Source of the DNA: Muribaculaceae bacterium
GTDB taxonomy: Bacteria > Bacteroidota > Bacteroidia > Bacteroidales > Muribaculaceae
Reading direction: 5' to 3'
Assembly: GCA_011959405.1 (NCBI GenBank)
Contig: BLLX01000004.1
Span: 1 to 64,000, forward strand
Length of the DNA stretch: 64,000 nucleotides
This document shows, in pieces, positions 48,180 through 57,395 of this stretch (positions within the stretch are counted from its first letter, which is position 1; each line of letters opens with the position of its first letter). A program made the translations under genes and the position numbers. Under the pieces are notes generated by a model. The model was given only the letters and a program-made list of their open reading frames with translations, was not told where the DNA came from and did not search any database.

Positions 48180-48950
48180 ATGACCCGCGAAGACATCATA
48201 AAAACCGAAAACAAGGTCTACAGCCGCCCGAAGCTGCTGCTGGACAACACCATGCACTACTGCCCCGGATGCTCCCACGGCGTGGTGCACAAAATCGTGG
48301 CGGAAGTCATCGACGAACTCGGTCTTGAACACAACGCCATCGGAGTAGCCCCCGTAGGATGTGCGGTATTCGCCTACAACTACATAGACATCGATTGGAT
48401 CGAAGCGGCCCACGGACGCGCCCCCGCGGTGGCATCGGCCGTTGCCCGCCTGCAGCCCGACAACGTGGTGTTCACATACCAGGGCGACGGCGACCTCGCA
48501 GCAATCGGCACCGCAGAATCCATCCATGCCTGCAACCGCGGCGAAAACATCGTCATCATCTTCATCAACAACGGCATCTACGGCATGACCGGAGGACAGA
48601 TGGCCCCGACCACCCTCGAAGGCATGAAAACCTCCACCACCCCCTACGGACGCCGTGCTGATCTCAACGGCTATCCGCTCAAAATCACCGACATGATCAC
48701 GCTGCTCGACGGCACATGTCTGGTAAGCCGGCAGGCTGTCCACACGCCGGCCGCCGTGCGCAACGCCAAAAAAGCCATAAAGCAGGCGTTCATCAACGCA
48801 CGCGAAAAACGCGGCACATCCTTCATCGAGATAGTCTCCACCTGCAACAGCGGATGGAAAATGTCGCCCGAAAAGGCCAACAAATGGATGGAAGAAAACA
48901 TGTTTGCCAAATACCCCCTCGGCGAACTGAAAAACACCGTAAAGGAATAA
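48180..48950 (+). CDS. 2-oxoacid:ferredoxin oxidoreductase beta (thiamine diphosphate) subunit
   Basis: A 256-residue subunit binding thiamine diphosphate: MHYCPGCSHGVVHKI carries the cysteine near the cofactor, GDGDLAAIGTAE is the GDG half of the Mg/ThDP motif, and NNGIYGMTGGQMAPTT the second half. Works with the alpha, gamma and delta subunits. Starts 8 bases after vorB and ends 2 bases before the gamma subunit, so the order delta-alpha-beta-gamma is one tight operon. Confidence 0.93.
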   Translation: MTREDIIKTENKVYSRPKLLLDNTMHYCPGCSHGVVHKIVAEVIDELGLEHNAIGVAPVGCAVFAYNYIDIDWIEAAHGRAPAVASAVARLQPDNVVFTYQGDGDLAAIGTAESIHACNRGENIVIIFINNGIYGMTGGQMAPTTLEGMKTSTTPYGRRADLNGYPLKITDMITLLDGTCLVSRQAVHTPAAVRNAKKAIKQAFINAREKRGTSFIEIVSTCNSGWKMSPEKANKWMEENMFAKYPLGELKNTVKE

Positions 48951-48952
48951 AA

Positions 48953-49501
48953 ATGAAACACGAAATCATCATAGCCGGTTTCGGCGGACAAGGCGTCCTG
49001 TCAATGGGCAAGATTCTCGCATACTCCGGACTCCTCGACGGTCTGGAAGTCACATGGATGCCCAGCTACGGACCCGAACAGCGCGGCGGCACCGCCAACG
49101 TCACCGTGATCCTCAGCGACTCCATGATCAGCTCGCCGGTGCTCGACACCTACGACATAGCCGTGATCCTCAACCAACAGAGTCTCGACAAATTCGAAAG
49201 CCACATTAAACCCGGGGGCACACTCATCTACGACCCTTACGGCATACACCGGCAGCCCGCACGCACCGACATACGCTGTCTGGCCATCAACGCCACCGAC
49301 GCTGCCGTGGAGATGGGCAACTCGAAGGCCTACAACATGATCCTGCTCGGAGCACTGCTCGAAACCGTACCCATGGTCACACCTGACACCGTGATCAAAG
49401 GCCTGCAGAAAACACTGCCCGAACGCCACCACCACCTGATTCCGCTAAACCGCGCCGCAATCGACCGCGGCGCCCTACTCGCCAAAGAAGCCATTAAATA
49501 A
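48953..49501 (+). CDS. 2-oxoacid:ferredoxin oxidoreductase gamma subunit
   Basis: A 182-residue gamma subunit with the opening GFGGQGVLSMGKIL (9-22), WMPSYGPEQRGGTANVTVILSD and NSKAYNMILLGALLE, all diagnostic for the POR/KOR gamma domain. Start ATG 48953 is used because it yields the family N-terminus MKHEIIIAGFGGQG; an earlier in-frame ATG lies well inside the beta subunit gene. Confidence 0.93.
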   Translation: MKHEIIIAGFGGQGVLSMGKILAYSGLLDGLEVTWMPSYGPEQRGGTANVTVILSDSMISSPVLDTYDIAVILNQQSLDKFESHIKPGGTLIYDPYGIHRQPARTDIRCLAINATDAAVEMGNSKAYNMILLGALLETVPMVTPDTVIKGLQKTLPERHHHLIPLNRAAIDRGALLAKEAIK

Positions 49502-49506
49502 ACCCA

Positions 49507-49884
49507 ATGACCAACGACGAAAAGAAAACCCTTCAGGCAGACCCCGACGGACTGCTCACATACGAATACATAGCCAACCACATCGGACAGCCCGAAATGG
49601 ACCTGCCATGGCTCGTGGACAACATGATCAGAACCGACGGCAAAGGCCAGTTCACGGCCAGCGCCGCACGCTACCTCTCGGCAATCGACCCCAAAGGCTA
49701 TGCCGCCGAAATATCCGAACTGATCTCGGCCACCATCCACAAAGACCGCGAACACTCCTACCTGCCCTCCCTCCTGCGCGGCATTTACGGTCCCGACTAC
49801 GGCGAACATGTCGAAGAACTCTCCGCTTCCGACAACAACTTCCGCCGTATCTACAAACGGCTGTATCCCTCCGCCATAATCTAA
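49507..49884 (+). CDS. Small protein of unknown function
   Basis: A 125-residue soluble protein with no signal peptide, membrane segment, cysteine or recognised motif. Predicted mostly helical: acidic N-terminus, a WLVDNMIRTDGKGQF segment resembling a helix-loop-helix, C-terminal basic FRRIYKRLYPSAII. Located 5 bases after the Vor gamma subunit and 22 before the cyclophilin, with matching codon use, so it is a real gene in this operon. I do not recognise its family. It could be an assembly or regulatory partner of the oxidoreductase or simply a passenger. Confidence 0.75.
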   Translation: MTNDEKKTLQADPDGLLTYEYIANHIGQPEMDLPWLVDNMIRTDGKGQFTASAARYLSAIDPKGYAAEISELISATIHKDREHSYLPSLLRGIYGPDYGEHVEELSASDNNFRRIYKRLYPSAII

Positions 49885-49906
49885 AAACATAACCCACGCG
49901 ACACCC

Positions 49907-50773
49907 ATGCGCAAACTAATCCTTTCACTCCTGCCCATGCTCGGACTCATAGCCGGATCATGCGGCGGCAAAACCGATGCCAAAACCATTGACATGAAAT
50001 CCGAATCCGCATCCACAGGAGCCACTGCTCTCAACGAAAATCCCGCCGACACATCATCCGTCAAAGTCGCAGTCAAAACCACCGAAGGCGACTTCGAGAT
50101 CCTTCTCTACGGAGACACCCCCAAACACCGCGACAACTTCGTCAAACTCGTCAAAGAAAACTACTACGACGGCACCCTATTCCACCGCGTCATCAACGAA
50201 TTCATGGTACAGGCCGGCGACCCCGAGTCGCGCAACGCTCCCGCAGGCAAACACCTCGGAGCCGGAGGACCCGGCTACCAGATCGACGCCGAATTCGTCT
50301 ATCCCGCCCGCTTCCACAAACGCGGAGCACTTGCTGCCGCCCGCACAGGCGACCAGATGAACCCCGAACGCAAATCCTCCGGATCGCAATTCTACGTGGT
50401 CACAGGCAAGACCTACACCCCCGCCGAACTCGACCAGATGGAACAGCAGATGATACAGCAGCAATTCTACTCACTCGCACAGAAACGCCGCAACGACATC
50501 ATGCGCATGCAGAAAGCCAACGACGAAGCCGGACTCAACGCACTGCAGGAAGAACTCATTGCACAGGCCACCGAACTGTCCAAATTCACCCCGCAGCAGC
50601 GCGAAGCCTACACTACTGTCGGCGGCACACCCTTCCTCGACGCCCAGTACACAGTGTTCGGCGAAGTCCTCTCCGGCATGGACACCATTGAAAAGATCGA
50701 GAAAACCCGGACAGACCGCAGCGACCGTCCTGCATCCGACATCAAGATCCTGTCGATGAAAATCATCGAATGA
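49907..50773 (+). CDS. Cyclophilin-type peptidyl-prolyl isomerase lipoprotein
   Basis: A 288-residue lipoprotein (signal peptide, lipobox IAGSC, Cys about 21) with a cyclophilin domain from about 54: LYGDTPKHRDNFVKLV, DGTLFHRVINEFMVQAGDP (active-site Arg in FHR), GSQFYVVTG. A charged, Gln/Met-rich helical insert of about 70 residues (166-238) sits inside the domain before TPFLDAQYTVFGEV, a common but variable addition in Bacteroidetes. Catalyses proline isomerisation in the periplasm as a folding aid. Its stop overlaps the glycosyltransferase start by four bases. Confidence 0.9.
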   Translation: MRKLILSLLPMLGLIAGSCGGKTDAKTIDMKSESASTGATALNENPADTSSVKVAVKTTEGDFEILLYGDTPKHRDNFVKLVKENYYDGTLFHRVINEFMVQAGDPESRNAPAGKHLGAGGPGYQIDAEFVYPARFHKRGALAAARTGDQMNPERKSSGSQFYVVTGKTYTPAELDQMEQQMIQQQFYSLAQKRRNDIMRMQKANDEAGLNALQEELIAQATELSKFTPQQREAYTTVGGTPFLDAQYTVFGEVLSGMDTIEKIEKTRTDRSDRPASDIKILSMKIIE

Positions 50774-51720
50774 CCAAAGTCGCCATAATCATACCGATAT
50801 ACAATGTCGAGACATACCTCAGGGCATGTCTCGACTCTGTATTATCCCAGACCGAACCCGACTGGCTCTGCCTTATGGTCGACGACGGCTCCACCGACTC
50901 ATCCGCATCCATAGCCGGCGAATACGCCCGACGCGACCCACGCTTCCGGCTCATGTCCATGCCATGCAACTCCGGACAATCGGCCGCCCGCAACCTCGCG
51001 CTCGACCACATCTGCGGCGATCAATGCCGCTGGATCTCCTTCATCGACAGCGACGACACCGTCCACCCCCGCTACCTCGAGACAATGCTCGCACAGGCCG
51101 CCATGACCGGCGCCGACATAGCCATGACCGGTGTCACATCCAAGAAATTCACACTACGCATCGGCTCCACCCCCGTAGTGGCCACCGCGACCGACACCAT
51201 AGCCCGCGGACTCTACCAGACAGGTGGCATCACCCCTTCCGTCTACGGCAAACTCTACAAAGCCCATCTCTTCCGCGACATCCGCTTCCTCGAAGGCATC
51301 ATCTACGAAGACCTCGAACTCATGCCGCGGCTCTGGGAAAAAGCATCAACCATATCAAGCCGCGACGACCGGCTCTACCGCTACACCCGCCGACCCGACA
51401 GCAGCATCAACACATTCTCCGACAAGCGTCTCGACGTGCTCCGCGTCACCGACTTGATCACGCAGCGCTACAGCGCCCACCCCTCCCTGCGGCGCGCCGC
51501 ACTCGACCGGAGCCTGTCGGCCTCATTCAACATCTTTCTGCTACTGCACCGCCACGGACTCGGCCACACGGCCCGGGCCGACGAATGCTGGTCGCGCATC
51601 CGCCGCCTGCGCCGCCCCTCACTGATGAATCCTGAAGTGCGCATCAAAAACAAAATCGGCATCATCGCATCCTTCCTCCTCGGCCGAAGTCTTTTTGCTC
51701 GGCTCGGATTTTTAATGTAA
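50770..51720 (+). CDS. Glycosyltransferase family 2
   Basis: A 316-residue GT-A enzyme. N-terminal VAIIIPIYNVETYLRACLDS, DDGSTD (38-43) for nucleotide sugar binding, and the DxD-like FIDSDD near 92-97 are clear; LEGIIYEDLELMPRLWE supplies the acceptor-side acidic cluster. Adds a sugar to an envelope glycan or lipid at the cytoplasmic face; donor and acceptor unknown. It is isolated from other glycan genes. The stop codon TAA is also the first three bases of the -7 box of the next promoter (51718-51725). Confidence 0.87.
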   Translation: MTKVAIIIPIYNVETYLRACLDSVLSQTEPDWLCLMVDDGSTDSSASIAGEYARRDPRFRLMSMPCNSGQSAARNLALDHICGDQCRWISFIDSDDTVHPRYLETMLAQAAMTGADIAMTGVTSKKFTLRIGSTPVVATATDTIARGLYQTGGITPSVYGKLYKAHLFRDIRFLEGIIYEDLELMPRLWEKASTISSRDDRLYRYTRRPDSSINTFSDKRLDVLRVTDLITQRYSAHPSLRRAALDRSLSASFNIFLLLHRHGLGHTARADECWSRIRRLRRPSLMNPEVRIKNKIGIIASFLLGRSLFARLGFLM

Positions 51721-51725
51721 CTTTG
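51694..51725 (+). promoter_or_regulatory. Promoter of sulP embedded in the end of the glycosyltransferase gene
   Basis: TTTG (51694-51697), exactly 20 bases, TAACTTTG (51718-51725): full consensus. The -33 box is coding sequence and the stop codon forms part of the -7 box. Leader of 35 bases. Confidence 0.8.
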
Positions 51726-51760
51726 CGGCTCCAATTATTACATTTCTAAAGACAGAAAAG

Positions 51761-53437
51761 ATGAAACTTTCAGGAGCAATCTCGTTCCGGCCGAAACTAT
51801 GGTCTGTTTTCGGCCACTATTCCATGTCAGGATTCAAGGACGACCTCGTGGCCGGCATAGTTGTGGGCATCGTGGCGCTTCCTCTCGCCATAGCATTCGC
51901 CATAGCATCCGGAGTAAGCCCGACCATAGGCCTGATCACAGCCATCATAGGCGGATTCATCGTGTCGGCCTTCGGCGGCAACTCCGTGCAGATCGGCGGT
52001 CCCACAGGCGCCTTCATCGTCATAGTCTACGGCATCATAGGCCAGTTCGGACTCGAAGGCCTTGCCATAGCCACACTGATGGCCGGACTCATCCTGATCA
52101 TGATGGGACTGTTCCACCTCGGCACCGTCATCAAATTCATCCCCTATCCCATTGTCGTAGGATTCACCGCAGGCATAGCGCTCACCATATTCTCCACCCA
52201 GATGAACGACTTCTTCGGACTCGGTCTCAAGGACCTTCCCGGAGAATTCATCCCCAAATGGGGCGTCTACTTCCGCAACTTCACCCGGATCGACCCCGTC
52301 ACTCTGGCCGTGGGACTTGTGTCGCTGCTTATCATCGTCATCGCTCCCAAAATATCAAAAAAACTCCCCGGAGCCCTGCTCGCCATCCTGATAGTCACCC
52401 CTGTGGTCTACTTCTGCGGTCTCGACGTCGAGACCATCGGCGCCCGCTTCGGCAAGCTACCCACCGACATACCCCTGCCCCACGGCTTCGAGCTCAACAT
52501 GGCCACCATCAATATGCTCCTGCCCTCGGCATTCACCATCGCCATACTCGGAGCCATCGAGTCCCTGCTGTCGGCCACCGTGGCCGACGGTGTCACGGGA
52601 TCACGCACCGACTCCAACACCGAACTCATCGGCCAGGGCCTTGCCAACGTTGTTGTGCCCCTGTTCGGCGGCATTCCGGTCACAGGAGCCATAGCCCGCA
52701 CCATGACCAACATCACCAATGGCGGACGCACCCCCGTAGCCGGCATAGTCCACGCCCTCGTGCTCCTCGCCATATTCCTGCTGCTCATGCCGCTGATCAA
52801 CCTCGTGCCCATGGCATGCCTGGCGGCTGTGCTCATCGTCGTGTCCTACAACATGAGCGGATGGCGCACCGTACGCGGCATATTCAAAAACCCCAAGAGC
52901 GACATCTCCGTCCTCATCGTCACCTTCCTCCTCACCGTCATCTTCGACCTCACCATCGCCATCGAGATCGGACTGCTGCTGGCCATGGTGCTCTTCCTGC
53001 GCCGTGTCATGGAAAACACCGAAATCAAAGTCTACAGCAACCAGCTCGACGTGGCCGACGGCACCGACATGTCGGGCCACGAAGTCCTCAATGTGGCATC
53101 CGGCGTCGAAGTCTACGAAATCGACGGCCCGTTCTTCTTCGGTGTGGCCACAAAATTCGATGAACTCATGCGCAACTCCATGTCGGCCAAGCCAGCGGTG
53201 CGCATCCTGCGCATGCGCAAAGTCCCCTTCATCGACTCCACCGGCATCCACAACCTCGAGATACTCATCAACTCATCGCAGGCCGACGGAATCCACGTGG
53301 TGCTCTCCGGCGTCCGCCCCGAAGTCTCAACCGTGCTCCACAACGCCGGCATCGACCGTCTCATAGGCGCGGACCACATCTGCGACCACATCGACAAAGC
53401 CATACTCATGGCCAATGCCATCGCCGAAAAAAAATGA
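51761..53437 (+). CDS. SulP family anion transporter with STAS domain
   Basis: A 558-residue SLC26/SulP transporter. About 430 residues of membrane core (14 segments, UraA fold) with NSVQIGGPTGAFIVI, GFTAGIALTIF and NTELIGQGLANVVVPLFGGIPVTGAIARTMTNI in family order; a STAS domain occupies about 440-558 with FIDSTG (Asp 492, Ser 493) at the site phosphorylated or bound in anti-sigma antagonist relatives. Family members carry bicarbonate, sulfate, C4 acids or chloride; substrate open. No carbonic anhydrase gene adjoins. The TPR gene starts 4 bases before its stop. Confidence 0.92.
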   Translation: MKLSGAISFRPKLWSVFGHYSMSGFKDDLVAGIVVGIVALPLAIAFAIASGVSPTIGLITAIIGGFIVSAFGGNSVQIGGPTGAFIVIVYGIIGQFGLEGLAIATLMAGLILIMMGLFHLGTVIKFIPYPIVVGFTAGIALTIFSTQMNDFFGLGLKDLPGEFIPKWGVYFRNFTRIDPVTLAVGLVSLLIIVIAPKISKKLPGALLAILIVTPVVYFCGLDVETIGARFGKLPTDIPLPHGFELNMATINMLLPSAFTIAILGAIESLLSATVADGVTGSRTDSNTELIGQGLANVVVPLFGGIPVTGAIARTMTNITNGGRTPVAGIVHALVLLAIFLLLMPLINLVPMACLAAVLIVVSYNMSGWRTVRGIFKNPKSDISVLIVTFLLTVIFDLTIAIEIGLLLAMVLFLRRVMENTEIKVYSNQLDVADGTDMSGHEVLNVASGVEVYEIDGPFFFGVATKFDELMRNSMSAKPAVRILRMRKVPFIDSTGIHNLEILINSSQADGIHVVLSGVRPEVSTVLHNAGIDRLIGADHICDHIDKAILMANAIAEKK

Positions 53438-55455
53438 AAACAGGACTCCTCTCTCTTCTGATCCTCATCACGTCATTCCTGCCTGCACACGGCCAGCTCA
53501 ACACTGACCGTGTGCTCACGGTAGGACGCAACGCGCTCTACTTCGAGGACTATGTCCTCTCGATCCAGTACTTCAACCAGGTCATCCGCACAAAGCCCTA
53601 CATGGCCCAGCCATACCTGCTCAGGGCGCTTGCCAAATACAACCTCGACGACTTCGAAGGCGCCATTGCCGACGCCACACTCGCCATCGAGCGCAACCCC
53701 TTCCTGCCCGACGCATGGGAAGTACGCGGCGTGTCCCGCCAGTGCATCGGCGACAACCGCTCCGCCATAACCGACTATGCGGGAGCGCTGCAGCTGCTTC
53801 CTCACAACCGTCACTTGCTCTTCAACATGGCCATAGCGCAGTCGGAATCCTCCGACTACGAAGCTGCCGACTCCACATTCGCCGAACTCATAAGACTCTA
53901 CCCCCGGTTCGACAACGCCTACGTCGGACGCGCCCAGCTCCACCTCACCCGCGGAGACACCCTGGCCGCCAACGCCGACCTCACCCGCGCGCTGGAAATC
54001 AACGCCAACTCATCGCAGGCACTCGTCATGCGCTCGGTCATCACCGCCCAGACAGGCGGCGACCTCCACGACGCACTTGCCGACATGGATCAGGCCATCA
54101 GACTACAGCCCGCACGCACTCCTCTGCGGATCAACCGTGCCGTCATACGCTACCGTCTCGACGACATCAACGGTGCCCTCGAGGACTTCAGCCACGTCAT
54201 CGAATCCGACCCCATGAACACCACCGCGCTCTACAACCGCGCGCTCCTGCGGGCCGAACTCAACGACAACGACCGGGCTCTCGACGACCTCAACCGCGTC
54301 CTCGCCATAACACCCGACGACCACCGCGCCCTCTACAACCGCGCTGTCATCCTCGCCGAAAAACGCGACACCGACGCCGCACTGGCCGATGCCGACGCCG
54401 TCATAGCCGCCTATCCCGACCTCGACGCCGCCTACTCCCTGCGCGCCCACATCCATCAGCTCGCGGGCCACACCGCACAGGCCCGCAACGACAGCCGCAA
54501 GGCCCAGGCACTCATGGCCGCCTACAAGCCCGCCGAGAAAACCGATTCCGGCGACTCCTACACTCCTGCCGACAACGTCACGGCGCGGTTCACCGCTCTG
54601 CTCACCCAGTCCACCGACTCCGACACCGAACCCGATCAGCAGTTCAACAACAGTTCCATTCGCGGCCGCGTCCAGGACCACCGCGGCGACGGAATCGACC
54701 TCCAGCCCATCTACACCTTGTCATACTACGTTGAAGGAACCACCGCCGAAAACAACGGCATGCTCGACCGCACCGTCTACGTACGCGACGTTGCCGACAT
54801 CAACGACGCCCGCACTCTCCGCTATGCCGTCTACATGACCAATGCGCTTCCCGCATTCACACGCGACGAAGAAATCAACCGCCACTTCGAGTCCATCCAG
54901 CGCTACGGATCCATCCTCTCCGCACCTTCTCCCCGCGCCATCGACTACTTCGGACGGGCCATGGACTACGTGACCATACGCAACTACGCGGCCGCCATCG
55001 AAGACCTCGACAAGGCTCTCGCCGTCACACCCGACTTCGCCATGGCCTATTTCCTGCGATCCGTAGCCCGCTACAGGCAGCTCGAAGCCCGCAAAGGCAC
55101 CACCGACGAAGTCAACGAATCCGTCAACGAACAGACCATCAACGCACGCAACCGCATCGCCGTTGAAATGATCCTGTCAGACCTCGACCGCGCCACGGAA
55201 TACTCTCCCCGTCTCGCGCCCGCCTACTTCAACCGCGGCACACTGCTGCTGCAGATGCACGACTACGCCGGAGCCATCGACGCATTCAACAAAGCCATAG
55301 AAATCGATCCCACTCTCGCGCCCGCCTACTTCAACCGCGGATATGCCCACTTCAGCACCGGCAACCGCGACGCCGCCACCGCCGACATATCGCGTGCCGG
55401 GCAACTCGGCATCCACACCGGCTACAGCCTGCTCAAACGCATGCAGCGACAATAA
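53434..55455 (+). CDS. Exported tetratricopeptide repeat protein
   Basis: A 673-residue protein with a signal peptide (cleaved near AHG|QL, about 21). Roughly eight consecutive TPRs fill 25-350, then a Thr/Ser/Asp-rich linker (about 360-385), an unclassified domain of about 110 residues (385-495, with YTLSYYVEGTTAENNGML), and three further TPRs (500-670) with near-identical units LAPAYFNRG. Probably a periplasmic or surface scaffold for a complex. Codon-coupled to the SulP transporter by a 4-base overlap; a joint role is unproven. Its last 23 bases overlap menA on the other strand. Confidence 0.85.
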   Translation: MKTGLLSLLILITSFLPAHGQLNTDRVLTVGRNALYFEDYVLSIQYFNQVIRTKPYMAQPYLLRALAKYNLDDFEGAIADATLAIERNPFLPDAWEVRGVSRQCIGDNRSAITDYAGALQLLPHNRHLLFNMAIAQSESSDYEAADSTFAELIRLYPRFDNAYVGRAQLHLTRGDTLAANADLTRALEINANSSQALVMRSVITAQTGGDLHDALADMDQAIRLQPARTPLRINRAVIRYRLDDINGALEDFSHVIESDPMNTTALYNRALLRAELNDNDRALDDLNRVLAITPDDHRALYNRAVILAEKRDTDAALADADAVIAAYPDLDAAYSLRAHIHQLAGHTAQARNDSRKAQALMAAYKPAEKTDSGDSYTPADNVTARFTALLTQSTDSDTEPDQQFNNSSIRGRVQDHRGDGIDLQPIYTLSYYVEGTTAENNGMLDRTVYVRDVADINDARTLRYAVYMTNALPAFTRDEEINRHFESIQRYGSILSAPSPRAIDYFGRAMDYVTIRNYAAAIEDLDKALAVTPDFAMAYFLRSVARYRQLEARKGTTDEVNESVNEQTINARNRIAVEMILSDLDRATEYSPRLAPAYFNRGTLLLQMHDYAGAIDAFNKAIEIDPTLAPAYFNRGYAHFSTGNRDAATADISRAGQLGIHTGYSLLKRMQRQ

Positions 55456-56305
55456 AAAGCCACACGGAAGCCACGAGCATCACCATCGACGTTATCCCGA
55501 GCAACGGCGTGCATTCAGCACCCGTAAGCCGCCTGCGTCTCACTATCATCACTCCCCCTGCCACAGCCCCGAGCACAGCGGGAAGCACCGCCACAGCCCC
55601 GAAACCGGCCAACAGCAAAGCGGCTCCTGCCCCCATCGCCGCATACAGCGCTCCGGCCACTCCTCGGCCAAACACGGTGACAAGCGTATGCTTCCCCGTG
55701 GCACGGTCAGAAACCATGTCACGGTAATTGTTACACAGCAGCACCATAGCCCCCATCAGCCCAAACGCCACCGACACCTGCGCCACCTCACGCGTAAACC
55801 CGAGAGCCTGCACATAATACGTAAGATTCACCGGCACTATACCGAAAAAAAACACCACGGCCACCTCGCCCAGACAATGGCGCGACAACGGATACGGCCC
55901 GGCAGAATACGCCATAGCGCCAAGAGCGATCACGGCCCCCGCACCGAGCAGCCACCAGCCGCCATATAAAATCAGCAGGCACCCCAGCGCACACGCCACC
56001 GCCAGAGTGATGAGCGTAGCCGCACGCATGGCCCGCGGCGATATATCACCCTCGCTCACCCCGCGACGCGGACCGTCACGGCCCGGGCCGTCAAAACCAG
56101 CCTTATAATCAAAATACTCATTTGCAAAATTCGACGCGATCTGGGCCAGCACAGCAAACGCCAGACAGATCGCCGCCACCGCCACATTCAGCCGACCCGC
56201 ACCGGCCGCCATGGCACACCCGGCCACCACTCCCGCAACCGACACCGGCAGCGTGCGCAGCCGCATGGCCTCAATCCACACACCCGCTTTCCATCTATTT
56301 CCCAT
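55433..56305 (-). CDS. menA: 1,4-dihydroxy-2-naphthoate octaprenyltransferase MenA
   Basis: A 290-residue UbiA-superfamily membrane enzyme with eight or nine hydrophobic segments. First aspartate-rich motif N-x3-D-x3-D in ANEYFDYKAGFD, second in NNYRDMVSDRATGK. It prenylates dihydroxynaphthoate to demethylmenaquinone, the quinone used in the anaerobic respiration of this lineage. Overlaps the DAHP synthase/chorismate mutase gene by 11 bases; chorismate is the menaquinone precursor, so the pairing is metabolically sensible. Confidence 0.92.
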   Translation of the reverse strand: MGNRWKAGVWIEAMRLRTLPVSVAGVVAGCAMAAGAGRLNVAVAAICLAFAVLAQIASNFANEYFDYKAGFDGPGRDGPRRGVSEGDISPRAMRAATLITLAVACALGCLLILYGGWWLLGAGAVIALGAMAYSAGPYPLSRHCLGEVAVVFFFGIVPVNLTYYVQALGFTREVAQVSVAFGLMGAMVLLCNNYRDMVSDRATGKHTLVTVFGRGVAGALYAAMGAGAALLLAGFGAVAVLPAVLGAVAGGVMIVRRRRLTGAECTPLLGITSMVMLVASVWLFIVAACV

Positions 56306-57395
56306 AGCCTTCTGTTTTACTTACCACCTGAACCTGCTGCCGCACCGACTCCTCGTGTATGGCCCTAAGAAATGTGGTCATAAACTCGGACGAAATGCCC
56401 ATGCGTGCCGCCGCCGCCAACTGCGACTCCATTATCTGATTATGGCGCGTCATCTGCAACACCGCCATATTATGCTTCCTCTTATACTCGCCGATCCTTC
56501 GGCACACACTCATCCTGCGCTCCACAAGTTCGAGCAGATCGCCGTCAATCCCGTCGATCTCACGCCGCAGACGCTCCAGCTCCACATCGGCCCGAGTGCC
56601 GCCCGACAGACATTTAAGCCCGCCGATCAGTTCCGCAAGAGACTCCGGAGTAAGCTGCTGCGCACTGTCGCTCAGCGCCTGCTCCGGACAGCAGTGGCTC
56701 TCCACCATCAGCCCGTCAAAACCCATATCCATGGCCTGACAGGCCACCTGCCCCACCAGATCGCTCCGCCCGGCTATATGACTCGGATCGCATATCACCG
56801 GAAGTCCCGGCTCGCGCCGCCGCAATTCGATGGCTATGTGCCACTGCGGCGGATTCCTGTACAGATGGGTCCCATAGCTGCTGAACCCGCGGTGCACGGC
56901 TGCCAGCCGTCTCACCCCGGCATTATACAGACGCTCCAGAGCGCCGATCCAAAGCTCCACATCCGGATTCACCGGATTCTTCACCATCACCGGCACTTCC
57001 CCGGCAACACCCTCATCGGCAAGCGTATCGGCTATCTCCTGCACGGCAAACGGATTCGCACTGGTCCGGGCGCCGACCCATAGCATGTCCACCCCGCTCT
57101 CCAGCGCCTTCACCACATGAGCGCGCGTGGCCACCTCGGTAGCCGTCGGCATCCCAGTCTCGCGCTTCACTCGCCCGAGCCAAGGCAACGCCCGCTCGCC
57201 CACGCCCTCAAATCCTCCCGGCTTGGTGCGCGGCTTCCACACTCCGGCACGAAACACCGCCACCCGGCCGACGTCAGCAAGCCGGAGCGCCGTATCCATC
57301 ACCTGCTCCTCGCTTTCCGCCGCACACGGACCGGCAGCCACAAACAGCCGCCCGCCCCCGACGTCAGTCAGCGGCTTCAGACCCGTCAGTGGCAT
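56295..57395 (-). CDS. Bifunctional DAHP synthase / chorismate mutase
   Basis: A 366-residue fusion. Residues 1-270 are a type I-beta (KDSA-like) DAHP synthase: FVAAGPCAAES, VFRAGVWKPRTKPGGFEG, WVGARTSANPF, VHRGFSSYG and VICDPSHIAGRSD. Residues about 285-366 are an AroQ chorismate mutase helix bundle (LRREIDGIDGDLLELVERRMSVCRRIGEYK), which commonly acts as a feedback-sensing domain. Catalyses the first committed step of aromatic synthesis and the branch to prephenate. The start ATG 57395 lies inside hflX, with a 32-base overlap; the open frame continues upstream without resemblance to the family. Confidence 0.93.
   Translation of the reverse strand: MPLTGLKPLTDVGGGRLFVAAGPCAAESEEQVMDTALRLADVGRVAVFRAGVWKPRTKPGGFEGVGERALPWLGRVKRETGMPTATEVATRAHVVKALESGVDMLWVGARTSANPFAVQEIADTLADEGVAGEVPVMVKNPVNPDVELWIGALERLYNAGVRRLAAVHRGFSSYGTHLYRNPPQWHIAIELRRREPGLPVICDPSHIAGRSDLVGQVACQAMDMGFDGLMVESHCCPEQALSDSAQQLTPESLAELIGGLKCLSGGTRADVELERLRREIDGIDGDLLELVERRMSVCRRIGEYKRKHNMAVLQMTRHNQIMESQLAAAARMGISSEFMTTFLRAIHEESVRQQVQVVSKTEGYGK

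Noticed and set aside
51799-53163. A 454-codon plus-strand open frame overlapping sulP in another frame
   Set aside because: Arg/His/Pro-rich frame-shift shadow of the SulP gene; no start context or domain.
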